In this document: one piece after another, positions 1 through 10,869 of the stretch
Layout of the letters: every line of letters begins with the position of its first letter
How positions within the stretch are numbered: position 1 is the first letter of the stretch
Origin: Deinococcus aquaticus
Lineage (GTDB): Bacteria; Deinococcota; Deinococci; Deinococcales; Deinococcaceae
Length of the DNA: 64,000 nt
Direction of reading: 5' to 3'
Assembly (NCBI RefSeq): GCF_028622095.1
Contig: NZ_CP115165.1
Span: 1,547,501 to 1,611,500 of the forward strand
Translations under genes and position numbers: made by a program
The notes under the pieces: generated by a model
Told to the model about the DNA's origin: nothing
Database searches by the model: none
Seen by the model: the letters and a program-made list of their open reading frames with translations, nothing else

Positions 1-2
1 TG

Positions 3-323
3 TGCGCCCTGACCCGCGCCGGAGCCGACGACGACGAACCTCACGCCGGACCCCCGAACGGAGCAGGAACTGGGGCCCCGAAAATCCTGACCGTGCGCGT
101 GGCGGGCGGCGCGCCCGGCGTGAAGTACACCCTGCGGCCCGGCACACCCATCCCGGACGATCACCCGGTGGCCGTGGCGCTCGACACCCGCCTGCCGATC
201 TCTCAGGCCAGTTACGTGCCGTTCCGCTCCGGGCGGCGCATGCCCGCGCAGGTGGACGCCTTCCCGGACCGTCAGCGGGTGCTGGTGAGCTTCCTGCTGC
301 CCGACCGGCCCGGACCGACGTGA
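3..323 (+). CDS. 3' end of an unidentified gene upstream of folP
   Basis: An open frame enters from the left edge and ends at a TGA that overlaps the GTG start of folP by four bases (GTGA). About 106 codons are visible. An acidic, proline-rich stretch (GADDDEPHAGPP) is followed by a compact segment ending SFLLPDRPGPT. I recognise no family. The four-base overlap suggests it is cotranscribed and translationally coupled with the folate genes. The start lies outside the window, so domain content cannot be judged. Confidence 0.55.
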   Translation, partial: CALTRAGADDDEPHAGPPNGAGTGAPKILTVRVAGGAPGVKYTLRPGTPIPDDHPVAVALDTRLPISQASYVPFRSGRRMPAQVDAFPDRQRVLVSFLLPDRPGPT

Positions 324-1279
324 ACGCGCACACCCTGACCTTCGGCCTGCAGGCTCCGGGGACAGTGCGCACGGCGCGCGGCTGGGAGTGGCGCTGGACC
401 GGCGCGGCCGTGATGGGCATCCTGAACGTCACGCCCGACAGCTTCAGCGACGGGGGCCGCCACGCCGCGCTGGACGCCGCCCTGCACAGCGCGCGCGCCA
501 TGCGGGACGCCGGGGTACTGATCCTGGATATCGGCGGCGAGAGCACCCGCCCCGGTGCGGCCCCCGTCCCCGCGCACGAGGAACTCGACCGGGTGCTGCC
601 CCTGATCCGCGCGCTGGCCGGGCAGGGCGTCCTGCTGAGCGTGGACACCATGAAGGCCGAGGTGGCCGCCGCCGCCCTGCGCGCCGGAGCGCACCTGATC
701 AACGACGTGACCGGCCTGCGCGACCCCGAGATGCGCCGCGTGTGCGCCGCCGCCGGAGCGCCCGCCTGCGTGATGCACATGCAGGGCCAGCCGCAGACCA
801 TGCAGGCCGCCCCGCACTACGGCGACGTGGTGGACGAGGTGCACGGGTACCTGCGTGAGCAGGCGCGTGAGGCGCTGAACGCCGGGGTGCCCGACGTGCT
901 GCTGGACCCCGGCATCGGCTTCGGGAAGACGCTGGACCACAACCTGAGCCTGCTGCGCGCCCTGCCCGACCTGACCGCAGGCCCGCACCCCGTCCTGATC
1001 GGTGCGAGCCGCAAGCGCCTGATCGACTTCATCGCCCACGTCCCGGACGCGGCCGACCGCGACCCCGGTACGCTGGCCCTGCACCTGCACGCCGCCCGCC
1101 AGGGAGCCGCCGTGGTCCGCGCCCACGCCGCCGCCGCGCACGTTCAGGCGCTGCGCGTCCAGGCTGCCCTGGACGTCCAGTCCGCGCCGGGCGCCGCACC
1201 CGCCCCGGCGCTAGACTCGGGGGCGATGAAGCCCGCCCTGAACACCGTCATGCCCCCCGCCGGGCAGGAACAGCCATGA
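320..1279 (+). CDS. folP: Dihydropteroate synthase
   Basis: Condenses p-aminobenzoate with hydroxymethyl-dihydropterin pyrophosphate to dihydropteroate; cytosolic; the sulfonamide target. The 319-aa product has the family signatures in order: MGILNVTPDSFSDGG near residue 32, GGESTRPGA near 74, a VDTMK strand, DPGIGFGK near 197 and GASRKR near 228. The GTG start is chosen because it overlaps the upstream stop (GTGA) and leaves about 30 residues before the first motif. The C-terminal tail after about residue 275 is Ala/Pro rich and looks like a low-complexity extension. The stop overlaps the folB ATG (ATGA). First enzyme of a folP-folB-folK run. Confidence 0.95.
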   Translation: MNAHTLTFGLQAPGTVRTARGWEWRWTGAAVMGILNVTPDSFSDGGRHAALDAALHSARAMRDAGVLILDIGGESTRPGAAPVPAHEELDRVLPLIRALAGQGVLLSVDTMKAEVAAAALRAGAHLINDVTGLRDPEMRRVCAAAGAPACVMHMQGQPQTMQAAPHYGDVVDEVHGYLREQAREALNAGVPDVLLDPGIGFGKTLDHNLSLLRALPDLTAGPHPVLIGASRKRLIDFIAHVPDAADRDPGTLALHLHAARQGAAVVRAHAAAAHVQALRVQAALDVQSAPGAAPAPALDSGAMKPALNTVMPPAGQEQP

Positions 1280-1638
1280 GCCGCGTCGTCCTGCAGGGAC
1301 TGGAATTTCACGCGCGACACGGCGTGTACGACACCGAGGCCGTGCTGGGCGCCCGCTTCGTGATCGACGCCGAACTGCACTACCCCTTCGCGCAGCTGAA
1401 CGACGACCTGAACGAGGCCGTGAACTACGCCGAGGTGTACGCCGCCATTCAGGAGGAAGTCACGGGCACCCGCCACCAGCTGATCGAGGTGCTGACCGGC
1501 TTCATCGCCCGCCGCCTGCTGCGCGACCAGCCGACACTGGACGCCGTGACCGTCCGCGTGCACAAACCCTTCGCGCCGCTGCCCGGCGTGTTCCGCGACG
1601 TGTTCACCGAACTGACCCTGACCCGCGCGGAACAGTAA
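1276..1638 (+). CDS. folB: Dihydroneopterin aldolase
   Basis: Cleaves 7,8-dihydroneopterin to hydroxymethyl-dihydropterin and glycolaldehyde, the step before FolK. The 120-aa length is normal for the family. Visible signatures are the LQGLEFHARHGVYDTE opening, with the conserved glutamate shortly after HGV, a VNYAEVY segment, and VRVHKPFAPLPG, which carries the conserved lysine. The start overlaps the folP stop by four bases, and folK follows after three bases, so the three genes form one operon in pathway-related order. Confidence 0.95.
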   Translation: MSRVVLQGLEFHARHGVYDTEAVLGARFVIDAELHYPFAQLNDDLNEAVNYAEVYAAIQEEVTGTRHQLIEVLTGFIARRLLRDQPTLDAVTVRVHKPFAPLPGVFRDVFTELTLTRAEQ

Positions 1639-1641
1639 CCC

Positions 1642-2154
1642 TTGAGTTCCACTGATGCCGGTACCGACGCCTTCATCGCCCTGGGCGCGAACCTGGGCGA
1701 CCCGCTGGCCGCGCTGCGCCGGGCGGCCACGCACCTGGGCACGCTGGGACAGGTGGTGGGCGTCTCGGCGCTGTACCGCACCGCACCCGTCGGCGGCCCA
1801 CCCGGCCAGCCCGACTACCTGAACGCCGCCGCGCAGCTGCGCACCACCCTGAACGCCGGACCCCTGCTGGCCGCGCTGCACGAACTGGAAGCCGCTGCCG
1901 GCCGCGAACGCCACGAACGCTGGGAAGCCCGCACCCTGGACCTCGACCTGATCACCCACGGCGACCTGATCATCACCCACGCCTCCCTGACCCTGCCCCA
2001 CCCGCGCGCCTGGGACCGCTCCTTCGTACTGGCCCCCCTGAACGACCTGAACCCCGACCTGCGCCACCCCATCACCGGCGAGACCGTGCGCACCGCCCTG
2101 ACCCGCCTGGGCATGGACGGCGTTCAGCGACTCGGTGTCCCCTGGCTGCCCTGA
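1642..2154 (+). CDS. folK: 2-amino-4-hydroxy-6-hydroxymethyldihydropteridine pyrophosphokinase
   Basis: Transfers pyrophosphate from ATP to hydroxymethyl-dihydropterin, making the FolP substrate. The 170-aa protein shows the HPPK pattern: FIALGANLGDP near the N-terminus, TAPVGGPPGQPDYLNA, RTLDLDLITHGD with the Mg-binding aspartates, and LPHPRAWDRSFVLAPL. The start is the TTG at 1642, three bases after the folB stop; no ATG or GTG lies between that stop and the first conserved strand. Last gene of the folate operon. Confidence 0.93.
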   Translation: MSSTDAGTDAFIALGANLGDPLAALRRAATHLGTLGQVVGVSALYRTAPVGGPPGQPDYLNAAAQLRTTLNAGPLLAALHELEAAAGRERHERWEARTLDLDLITHGDLIITHASLTLPHPRAWDRSFVLAPLNDLNPDLRHPITGETVRTALTRLGMDGVQRLGVPWLP

Positions 2155-2290
2155 CCGCCAGCGGCAGGCCCGGCCAGTTAAAGATCCGGACAGGGGAGAG
2201 GCCGGGCGCAGCGCTCCGCCGGCCGGTAACAGCAGACCGTCACGACTCACGCCGTCTGCGCCCCCCCGGGACGCTATGCTGGGAGGCGAC

Positions 2291-2785
2291 ATGAGCGAGC
2301 ACATCAAAACCACCAGCCACGGAGGCGCAGGCCGCGCGCTGCTGTGGGTCGCCCTCCTCCTCACCCTGGCCCTGCTGGGCTTCGTGACGGCCACCGCCGT
2401 CCGCAACAACCCCATCTACAGCGACCGGGAAGCCAACGGCATCAGCAAGTACAGGTTCATCGAGAACTGCAAGGAACTCACGCACGACACCGAGGAACTC
2501 ACGGTCGGTGCCGCCGGCCAGAGCATCCCCCTCAAGACCCTGATCGAGCAGAGCGCCCCTCTGAAAGCCGGCGATACCATTCACGCCGACCTGGACGCCG
2601 AACCCGCCGAGATCATCAAGGCCACCCAGACCATCGAAGGCGGCGGCTGGACCCTCACCGCCCCCGCGACCGTCGCCGTGCACAGCGGCGAGCGCACCAA
2701 CACCCTGGGCCAGCTGCCCCTGCAGTGCGCGCACGACAGGAAAACCGGCAAGACCACCGCGCAGCTCAGCCTGCCCGGCCAGTAA
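2291..2785 (+). CDS. Single-pass membrane protein of unknown function
   Basis: The 164-aa product begins with a short polar segment, then a hydrophobic helix (LLWVALLLTLALLGFVTATAV, roughly residues 17-37, here read as an uncleaved anchor). A soluble domain follows with two cysteines (FIENCKEL and LQCAHD) that could form a disulfide outside the membrane. The ATG is preferred because GGGAGGCGAC sits just upstream; a TATGCT -10-like box lies ten bases before it. The frame is open further 5' but lacks a ribosome site there. I recognise no family, and it is separated from folK by about 135 bases. Confidence 0.7.
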   Translation: MSEHIKTTSHGGAGRALLWVALLLTLALLGFVTATAVRNNPIYSDREANGISKYRFIENCKELTHDTEELTVGAAGQSIPLKTLIEQSAPLKAGDTIHADLDAEPAEIIKATQTIEGGGWTLTAPATVAVHSGERTNTLGQLPLQCAHDRKTGKTTAQLSLPGQ

Positions 2786-2868
2786 CCCCCAGACCACTGC
2801 AGGCCGCGCCCCCACCGGGAAGCGCGGCCTGTCTCTGTTGAACCCGTTCACGCCCGGAGGGGCGCTCT

Positions 2869-2929
2869 GCTCCTACTCGCATCCGATCGGATTGAAAGGC
2901 TTTGCAGGCCATTCAATCGGAGTCCGTCT
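2869..2929 (-). repeat. Truncated copy of the dispersed intergenic repeat (copy F)
   Basis: Read on the minus strand this begins GACGGACTCCGATTGAATGG and then the hairpin GATTGAATGG-CCTGCAAAG-CCTTTCAATC, as in the five longer copies at 27926, 30523, 41103, 44205 and 62462. Only the first 60 or so bases are clear; the second half, with the conserved CGTGGAGTTGGCA and ACAGACGG words, is missing or too degraded to place. Its outer end touches the stop codon of the minus-strand gene at 2929-3243. Confidence 0.75.
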
Positions 2930-3243
2930 TACATCACCACTTCCAGGCCACTGAGGCACTCCTCGGCAATCGCGCGGGCCAGGGGATCGCGGGTGCTGCG
3001 GGCGTAACTGACGCCCAGTTGCAGGTGCCGCTGACTGCCGGACGCGCCCACCAGTTCCAGCGTCTGGTAGAACGCCAGGTGCGTGTGCGCCAGCAGCACG
3101 TCCCGCGTGCGTTCGGGCGGCAGGATCGTCAGCAGGTTCAGGGCCTCGCCGTACGAGGACAGGGCGCGGTTCTGGTCCCCCTCGACCGCCCATTCACGGC
3201 CCAGTTGCAGGGCGCGGGCAGCAGTCAGGTACGCGCTTCTCAT
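2929..3243 (-). CDS. Small helical (TPR-like) protein, function unknown
   Basis: A 104-aa, mostly helical protein. Segments such as LTAARALQLGREWAVEGDQNRALSSYGEALNL have the alternating pattern of a tetratricopeptide pair (A at 8 and A at 20 positions), suggesting a small scaffolding role. A TAGAAT -10 box lies seven bases before the ATG, so the transcript is probably leaderless. Its TAA stop is directly adjacent to repeat copy F. No enzyme motif is visible. Confidence 0.7.
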   Translation of the reverse strand: MRSAYLTAARALQLGREWAVEGDQNRALSSYGEALNLLTILPPERTRDVLLAHTHLAFYQTLELVGASGSQRHLQLGVSYARSTRDPLARAIAEECLSGLEVVM

Positions 3244-3298
3244 GACAGGGATTCTAGAGCATGACCGTTCGCGGCGGCCCCGACCTGCCCGTCCCCCT

Positions 3299-3640
3299 TC
3301 AGTCGAGGGGAATGACGCGCAGCGTGCCCGTCGCGGCCGGGCCGTCGATGGTCAGCACTTCCAGGTGGCAGGGCAGGTCGTCGCGGCCCAGTTCGCGCGT
3401 CAGGTAGGTCAGGGCGGCGCGGTGCATCAGGGCCAGCTTGCGCGGCGTGACGCTCTCGGCGGCGCTGCCATGGCGGGACGCCCCCCGCTGCCGGACCTCC
3501 GTGAACACAAGCACGCCCTGAGGGGTGCGGGAGACCAGATCGATCTCGCCGCCCGGAATGCGGTAATTGCGGTGCAGGATCTCGCGGCCCAGGGCGCGCA
3601 GGTGCGCCTCGGCGCGATCCTCGGCGTCCGCGCCCTTCAC
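3299..3640 (-). CDS. UPF0102/YraN-family nuclease-like protein
   Basis: About 113 aa, matching the YraN family length. The core [21 protein letters not shown] followed by [11 protein letters not shown] reproduces the family's restriction-endonuclease-like motif (GEIDLI... FVEVK), although the usual EVK lysine is replaced by Arg (EVR). These proteins are predicted nucleases, and their in vivo role is unsettled. I chose the GTG at 3640, 19 bases after the HAD stop; the frame is open upstream but would overlap the HAD gene extensively. Third gene of a dsRBD-HAD-YraN cotranscribed set. Confidence 0.85.
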   Translation of the reverse strand: MKGADAEDRAEAHLRALGREILHRNYRIPGGEIDLVSRTPQGVLVFTEVRQRGASRHGSAAESVTPRKLALMHRAALTYLTRELGRDDLPCHLEVLTIDGPAATGTLRVIPLD

Positions 3641-3659
3641 GGCCGGTACCGCGCGCCCG

Positions 3660-4325
3660 TCACGCCAGCCAGTCGGCCCAGGACGTGAAGTCCGGCGCGG
3701 TGCGTTCCGCGCCCGCCTCACGCAGGGCCGCGCCGGGCGCGGTGGTGGTCAGGGCGACCACTCGGCAGCCCGCGCCGGCCGCGCTGCGTACCCCGTTCAC
3801 GGCGTCCTCGTGCGCCAGGCAGTCGGCGGCGCTGAGGCCCAGCCGCTGCGCGCCCAGCAGGAACGGTTGCGGGTGCGGTTTGCCCTGCGTGACATCCTCG
3901 CCCAGCACGCGCGGCCCGAAACGGCTCCCCAGCCCCAGCGCCTGCATGCCGAACTCCACGTTCACGCGGTCGGCACTGGTGACCAGCGCGAACGGAATTC
4001 CGCGTGATTCCAGCGCGTCCAGGTAGGCGCTCAGGCCCGCCACCTCACGCAGCGCGCCCGCCGCGAGTTCCCGGTACCGGCCCTCCTTGACCTCGTGGAA
4101 ACGGGCGGCCAGGGCCTCGTCGGGGTACGTGCCGGTCAGGCGCTCGATGATCTCCGGGTTGCGGCCCCCGTCCACCTTGGTATCCAGATCGTGCCCGGAC
4201 AGGGTCAGGCCCAGCACGCTGGCCGCCACCTCCTGCCACGCCTGCCGGTGAAAGTGATTGTTGTCGGTCAGGACGCCGTCCATGTCGAACAGCACGCCCG
4301 CCGGACGCCACGGCCAGCCGCTCAC
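3660..4325 (-). CDS. HAD-superfamily hydrolase, beta-phosphoglucomutase-like
   Basis: A 221-aa haloacid-dehalogenase phosphatase/phosphomutase. Motif I is [11 protein letters not shown] (nucleophile D14, acid D16); motif II is ALVTSAD; motif III Lys lies in [19 protein letters not shown]; motif IV is [12 protein letters not shown]. The helical cap (residues 20-90, with [10 protein letters not shown] and NPEIIERL) resembles beta-phosphoglucomutase and phosphoglycolate phosphatase cousins, so a small sugar or glycolate phosphate is the likely substrate. The ATG overlaps the upstream dsRBD gene's stop by four bases. Confidence 0.85.
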   Translation of the reverse strand: MSGWPWRPAGVLFDMDGVLTDNNHFHRQAWQEVAASVLGLTLSGHDLDTKVDGGRNPEIIERLTGTYPDEALAARFHEVKEGRYRELAAGALREVAGLSAYLDALESRGIPFALVTSADRVNVEFGMQALGLGSRFGPRVLGEDVTQGKPHPQPFLLGAQRLGLSAADCLAHEDAVNGVRSAAGAGCRVVALTTTAPGAALREAGAERTAPDFTSWADWLA

Positions 4326-4771
4326 AGCACGTCTCCAGGCCGTTCCAGGTCGTCCGGGCCGTGCCCGAGTTCGCCCAGCAGGTCCCGGTACAGGCGCGCG
4401 GCGCGGCGGCGCACGTCGTCCAGCGTGGCATCCTCGGGAGCGAACTCCAGCGCGGCGTCCAGCGCGCCGGCCAGGACCGCCCCGTAGATCGGCCAGCGTT
4501 CCGGCGCTCCTGGCCCCTCACCGTCCGGCGTGGCCGGCACGTCCGGCAGGGAAGGCTCGCTGCCCAGCGCCCGCAGCGCCGACTCGGACGCCGCGCGCTC
4601 GGCGTCGCGTTTGCTGCGGCCCTCGCCACCCTCGCCGAGCACCTGCCCGCCCGCCCGCACCGTCACCCGGAACCGGCGGTCGTGCGGGGGGCCGTGCGTC
4701 TCGGCCTCGAAGGTGGGCGCGCCCAGCCCCAGCGTCAGCGCCCGCGCGATCAGATCACCCTTGGCATTCAT
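4322..4771 (-). CDS. Stand-alone double-stranded RNA-binding domain protein
   Basis: A 149-aa protein whose first 70 residues are a clear ds[23 protein letters not shown], then [20 protein letters not shown], with the conserved G-x-G-x-S-K-x-x-A-E-x-x-A-A core. No RNase III catalytic domain is attached. The C-terminal half ([20 protein letters not shown]... [19 protein letters not shown]) is helical and unassigned. A TACGCT -10 box lies seven bases before the ATG, making a leaderless transcript likely. It starts the dsRBD-HAD-YraN operon and is divergent from the secreted-protein gene at 4818. Confidence 0.85.
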   Translation of the reverse strand: MNAKGDLIARALTLGLGAPTFEAETHGPPHDRRFRVTVRAGGQVLGEGGEGRSKRDAERAASESALRALGSEPSLPDVPATPDGEGPGAPERWPIYGAVLAGALDAALEFAPEDATLDDVRRRAARLYRDLLGELGHGPDDLERPGDVL

Positions 4772-4778
4772 GCCGCCC

Positions 4779-4812
4779 AGCGTAGCGCGGCGCGGCCCGC
4801 AGGGGCTACGCT
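4779..4812. promoter_or_regulatory. Back-to-back leaderless promoters
   Basis: Two TACGCT -10 boxes face away from each other: AGCGTA at 4779-4784 (minus strand, for the dsRBD gene) and TACGCT at 4807-4812 (plus strand, for the secreted-protein gene). They lie seven and five bases from their ATGs. Only 22 bases separate the boxes, so the two promoters must share or block each other's -35 regions. Confidence 0.55.
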
Positions 4813-4817
4813 GACCC

Positions 4818-5354
4818 ATGCCGCGCCTCCTGCCGACACTGCGCCCCCTGTCAACGCTGTGCGCCCTGCTGCTGGGCACTGCCCTCACCGCGCCTCCTGC
4901 CGCCAGTCAGGCTGCCCCCGTCGCCATCCCCGCTACTGGGGGCGTCCCGCTGCCCAGGCCCGGTCAGCACTGGACCCTGGAGGCCCGCACGGCCGACGGC
5001 GAGACCTTCCGGACGACCCTGCGCCTCAGCGCCGCGTCCCCCGCCGACCCCGGCACCTTCCGCGCCGACCGGGGGACCCTGCTGCTGGACGCGCAGGCCG
5101 GAACGCTGATCGCCCTGGACCTTCAGGACGCCCGGGACGGAGGTCTGGGTCTGGCCTGCGCCGTCCGCCTGAACGCCGACCGCAGCGCTCTGGAGGCGTC
5201 CGGCGTGCTGGCCAGCGGCACCCTGACCGAACTGCCGGCCCGCCTGGAAGCCGCGCTGGCCGTCCTGAACGTCACCCGCACCCCGCAGCAGCAGGAGGAG
5301 GCCGCGCGGGAACTCGGCCTGGGAAGCTGCGCGCTGAGCGTCCAGACCCCCTGA
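4818..5354 (+). CDS. Secreted protein, paralogue of the product at 6854
   Basis: A 178-aa product with a signal peptide (basic start, hydrophobic [13 protein letters not shown], likely cleavage after ASQA near residue 32). The mature part reads [19 protein letters not shown], then TTLRLS, a mid-protein cysteine (LGLACAV), [19 protein letters not shown] and a final cysteine (LGSCALS). The same plan recurs in the gene at 6854, on the other side of the uracil permease gene. I know no characterised family. Probably exported or cell-envelope associated. Confidence 0.75.
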   Translation: MPRLLPTLRPLSTLCALLLGTALTAPPAASQAAPVAIPATGGVPLPRPGQHWTLEARTADGETFRTTLRLSAASPADPGTFRADRGTLLLDAQAGTLIALDLQDARDGGLGLACAVRLNADRSALEASGVLASGTLTELPARLEAALAVLNVTRTPQQQEEAARELGLGSCALSVQTP

Positions 5355-5534
5355 TTGACCGGGACCCCTGACGATACCCCCCCAGACTGACCCTGACGTG
5401 TGCGCTACCCTGAGCGCCCGGAGCAACCCACGCGAACGGCCTGTTCGCGCCCATCCGCCCCTGCCCTGGCCCCCATCCGGGCCGCGCGGGCGCCGTCATC
5501 CTGCCCCTTTTTTCCCTCCGGAGGTCATTTCACC

Positions 5535-6779
5535 TTGAGCGCATCCACCATCAACGATCCCGCCCGCCGCGTCGTGCTGGGCCTGCAACACTCGGTCGCC
5601 ATGTTCGGCGCGACCGTCCTCGTGCCCATCCTGGTGGGCCTGTCGCCCAGCGTCGCGCTGTTCGGGGCGGGCGTCGCCACGCTGATCTTCCACCTGCTCA
5701 CGCGCGGGCAGGTCCCGATCTTCCTGGGCAGTTCCTTCGCGTTCATTGCGCCCACCGCGCTGGTCGTGAAGGAATTCGGCCCCGCCGCCGCCGGGGGAGG
5801 CCTGATGGCCGCCGGCCTCATGTACCTGCTGTTCAGCGGCCTCGTGAAACTCCTGGGCACGGACCGGCTTCTACGGGTGTTTCCGCCCGTCGTGACCGGC
5901 CCGGTCATCATCGTGATCGGCCTGGGCCTCAGCAGCGTCGCCGTGAACCAGGCGAAAACGAACTGGTGGCTGGCCCTCGCCACCCTCCTGGCCGCCATTG
6001 TGGCCAGCATCTACGGGCGCGGCCTGTTCCGCATGCTGCCCATCCTGATCGGTGTGGTCACCGGGTACGCCGTGTCCCTGCTGACCGGGCAGGTCAGCCG
6101 TGAGGGCCTGGACGCCATCGCCGCCGCGCCCCTGCTGGGCCTCCCGGACTTCCACGCGCCCGCCCTGGACTGGCGGGCCGTGGCGATCATCGCGCCCATC
6201 GCGGTCGTCACGTTCATCGAGCACGTCGGGGACGTCATCGTGAACGGCCGCGTCGTCGGAAAGAACTTCCTGGAGAAACCCGGCCTGAGCCGCACCCTGT
6301 TCGCAGACGGACTGGCGAACATGAGCAGCGCCGCGCTCGGCGGGCCCGCCGCCACCACCTATGCCGAGAACACCGGCGTGCTCGCCCTGACCCGCGTGTA
6401 CGACCCGCGCGTCCTCCAGATCGGGGCTGTGTTCGCCGTGCTGTTCGGCTGCTCCCCGAAACTCGCCGCCGTCCTGAAAAGCCTCCCGCAGGGCGTGCTG
6501 GGCGGCGTGAGCATCCTGCTGTTCGGCATGATCGCCAGCGTCGGCATTCGCACGCTGAGTGAGGCGAAGATCGACTTCGCGCACAGCCGCAACCTGATCA
6601 TCGTGTCCCTGATCCTGGTCCTCGGGCTGGGCGGCGCCGCGTTCCCCATCCAGGTCTCCGGAACCAGCCTGGAACTGCACGGCATGGCCCTCGCCGCGCT
6701 GGTCGGCATCCTCGCCAACCTGATCCTGCCCCGCCAGCGCGACGAGATGGACGGCCCCCCGGAACGCACCCTGCACTGA
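5535..6779 (+). CDS. uraA: Uracil/xanthine permease (NCS2 family)
   Basis: A 414-aa polytopic membrane protein (about 12-14 segments) importing uracil, or less likely xanthine, by proton symport. Family signatures are the opening [29 protein letters not shown] in helix 3, and FIEHVGDV and [18 protein letters not shown] in the central helices, which carry the conserved glutamates of the substrate site. The start is the TTG at 5535, ten bases after GGAGGT; in-frame sequence upstream is proline-rich and unlike the family. UraA rather than xanthine transport is inferred from the [12 protein letters not shown] variant. Confidence 0.88.
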   Translation: MSASTINDPARRVVLGLQHSVAMFGATVLVPILVGLSPSVALFGAGVATLIFHLLTRGQVPIFLGSSFAFIAPTALVVKEFGPAAAGGGLMAAGLMYLLFSGLVKLLGTDRLLRVFPPVVTGPVIIVIGLGLSSVAVNQAKTNWWLALATLLAAIVASIYGRGLFRMLPILIGVVTGYAVSLLTGQVSREGLDAIAAAPLLGLPDFHAPALDWRAVAIIAPIAVVTFIEHVGDVIVNGRVVGKNFLEKPGLSRTLFADGLANMSSAALGGPAATTYAENTGVLALTRVYDPRVLQIGAVFAVLFGCSPKLAAVLKSLPQGVLGGVSILLFGMIASVGIRTLSEAKIDFAHSRNLIIVSLILVLGLGGAAFPIQVSGTSLELHGMALAALVGILANLILPRQRDEMDGPPERTLH

Positions 6780-6853
6780 AGTAGCCCCCGTACCCCGGCC
6801 CAGCCTGCCAGGTGAAGCAGTGGGCCGGGGCGAACATTGCTAGGCTCGTGGTC

Positions 6854-7384
6854 ATGAGACGACACTTTGCGCTGGCCGCCCTGCTGACCCTCACGCCCCT
6901 CGCCGCTGCCGGCAGTGGCAACGCCGCGCCGCGCACCGTGACGCCCTTCGGCACCCCCACGGCCCTGCCCGCCAACGCCCCGGTGCGCCCCGGCCAGACC
7001 TGGGTGATGACCGGCACCACCGCCGGCGGCGAACGCATCACCCGCGAACTGAAGCTGAGCACCCAGGCCCCCGAATGGGACGACGGCTGGGACTTCGACG
7101 TCGAGAACGGCCCGTTCAGCTGGCAGCCCAGGAACCGCACGATCTTCGCCGCCGACGTCCTGACCGGCCTGAACGATGACGGCAACATTCACATGTGCAT
7201 GGGCATGATTGAGGGCGCCAGTGCGCGCGGCGTGCTGTTCAGCGGCGATCTGGACGAACTGAAAGAAGTCCTGGCCAAGCTCGATGCAGTCACGGGCGAC
7301 CCGCGCACCGCCGACGAATTCGTGCAGATCATCCGCAAGGCCGGAGTGCCCGCCGGGACCTGCCCCCTGATCCTGAAGCGCTGA
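6854..7384 (+). CDS. Secreted protein, paralogue of the product at 4818
   Basis: A 176-aa product with a signal peptide (MRRHFALAALLTLTPLAAAG). The mature part follows the same order as the 4818 protein: VRPGQTWVMTGTTAGGERIT, LKLS, a central cysteine (IHMCMGM), GVLFSGDLDELKEVLAKL and a C-terminal cysteine (AGTCPLILK). The paired cysteines probably form a disulfide. A TAGGCT -10 box lies seven bases before the ATG, so the message is probably leaderless. Function unknown. Confidence 0.75.
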   Translation: MRRHFALAALLTLTPLAAAGSGNAAPRTVTPFGTPTALPANAPVRPGQTWVMTGTTAGGERITRELKLSTQAPEWDDGWDFDVENGPFSWQPRNRTIFAADVLTGLNDDGNIHMCMGMIEGASARGVLFSGDLDELKEVLAKLDAVTGDPRTADEFVQIIRKAGVPAGTCPLILKR

Positions 7385-7394
7385 GTCCCCAAGG

Positions 7395-7431
7395 CACAAG
7401 GGCCGCCCACGTTTCCGGGGCGGCCCTTGTG
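7395..7431. terminator. Bidirectional hairpin terminator
   Basis: A perfect 14-bp stem (CACAAGGGCCGCCC and its complement) with a nine-base loop lies between the convergent 6854 gene and uvrB. T-rich sequence on either side is weak. Confidence 0.75.
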
Positions 7432-7444
7432 CGTTCTGCTGCGC

Positions 7445-9460
<2,016 letters not shown>

Positions 9461-9584
9461 GGGACCTCCGGGGTGGGTGGGGGAGAGGGCAGGGGCAGTG
9501 CCTGAACGAATCTGCTTATTTTACGCCCTGTACGTAAACGGATGGTAAGCGAGATGGCTGAAGGAAACCTTGACCGGCGACCCC

Positions 9585-9591
9585 CTACACT
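9585..9591 (+). promoter_or_regulatory. -10 box for the MFS gene at 9599
   Basis: TACACT ends seven bases before the ATG, which implies a leaderless or near-leaderless message. No convincing -35 is seen. Confidence 0.45.
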
Positions 9592-9598
9592 GCCTCCT

Positions 9599-10819
9599 AT
9601 GCGTTCCCGTCCTGCCGCCCTGATCTTCATCCTGCTGACGGCCCTGATCGACATCATCGGGATCGGGTTGATCATTCCGGTGTTGCCGGGATTGGTGAAG
9701 GAGCTGGCGGGGTCGGAGGTGGCGGGCGCCCGCACCATTGGGCTGCTGACGGCGGCGTACGCGGTGATGCAGTTCGTGTTCGCGCCGATTCTGGGGGTGC
9801 TGAGTGACCGGTTCGGGCGGCGGCCGGTGCTGCTGTTCGCGCTGAGCGGCATGGCGCTGGATTACCTGCTGCTGGCGTTCGCGCCGACCCTGGCGTGGCT
9901 GTTCGTGGGCCGCATCCTGGCGGGCATCACCGGGGCGAGCCTGACGGTCGCGAACGCATACATCGCGGACGTGTCGCCCCCAGAGGACCGCGCGAAGAAC
10001 TTCGGGTTGCTGGGCGCGACGTTCGGGGTGGGGTTCATCCTGGGGCCGGCGCTGGGCGGTCTGCTGGGCGAGTACGGGCTGCGGGTGCCGTTCATGGTCG
10101 CGGCCGCCTTGACGGGCCTGAACGTGCTGTACGGTCTGTTCGTGCTGCCCGAATCCCTGCCGGTTAGCGCGCGCGGCAAGGCCATGCGGCGCGCGGACCT
10201 GAACCCGTTGCTGCCGCTGCGGGCGCTGGGCGAGTACCCGATCCTGCGCTCGCTGGCGCTGACGTTCGTGCTGCTGGGCCTCGCGGGACAGGTGATCTTC
10301 AGCACGTGGGTGCTGTACACCGAACGCGTCCTCACCTGGACGCCAGGGCAGAACGGGGTGGCGCTGGCCTTCTTCGGACTGCTCACGGCGGCCGTGCAGG
10401 GCGGGTTGATCGGGCCGTTCATCGCGCGCTTCGGGGACCGCCGGACCATCATGACCGGACTGGTCGCCAGCATCCTGGAATTCCTGGTGCTCAGCGTGGC
10501 CCGCAGCGGCGCGCTGCTGTACGCCTCGCTGGTCGTGGGCGCACTGGGCGGCCTCGCCAACCCGGCCATTCAGGGCCTGATCTCCCGACAGGTAGGCGAG
10601 TCCGAGCAGGGCCGCGTGCAGGGCGCCATCACCAGCCTGAACTCACTGGTGGCGGTGGTGGGGCCCGTGCTGGCGACCGCCGTGTACGCCTACGGCCTCA
10701 CGCACGGCTTCCCCGGCGCGGCGTTCCTGATGGGCGCGCTGCTGTCCGTGGCAGGCACCGTCCTGATCCTGGGCGTGCTGCGCGGGATGCCCGACACCGG
10801 GCGGCCAACGCAGGGGTGA
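9599..10819 (+). CDS. MFS drug/solute exporter (TetA/Bcr-like)
   Basis: A 406-aa, 12-helix major facilitator. Helix 1 holds [20 protein letters not shown], loop 2-3 has the DHA1 motif [14 protein letters not shown], and helix 4 holds [20 protein letters not shown]. The arrangement is closest to tetracycline/bicyclomycin-type proton antiporters, but the substrate cannot be read from sequence. The ATG is fixed by the -10 box just upstream and by the short basic start MRSRPAA. It is convergent with the LysR gene. Confidence 0.88.
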   Translation: MRSRPAALIFILLTALIDIIGIGLIIPVLPGLVKELAGSEVAGARTIGLLTAAYAVMQFVFAPILGVLSDRFGRRPVLLFALSGMALDYLLLAFAPTLAWLFVGRILAGITGASLTVANAYIADVSPPEDRAKNFGLLGATFGVGFILGPALGGLLGEYGLRVPFMVAAALTGLNVLYGLFVLPESLPVSARGKAMRRADLNPLLPLRALGEYPILRSLALTFVLLGLAGQVIFSTWVLYTERVLTWTPGQNGVALAFFGLLTAAVQGGLIGPFIARFGDRRTIMTGLVASILEFLVLSVARSGALLYASLVVGALGGLANPAIQGLISRQVGESEQGRVQGAITSLNSLVAVVGPVLATAVYAYGLTHGFPGAAFLMGALLSVAGTVLILGVLRGMPDTGRPTQG

Positions 10820-10869
10820 TGGTTGATGGGTGATGGTGAACGGCAAGCTCACACCTGACTGCTCACTCC

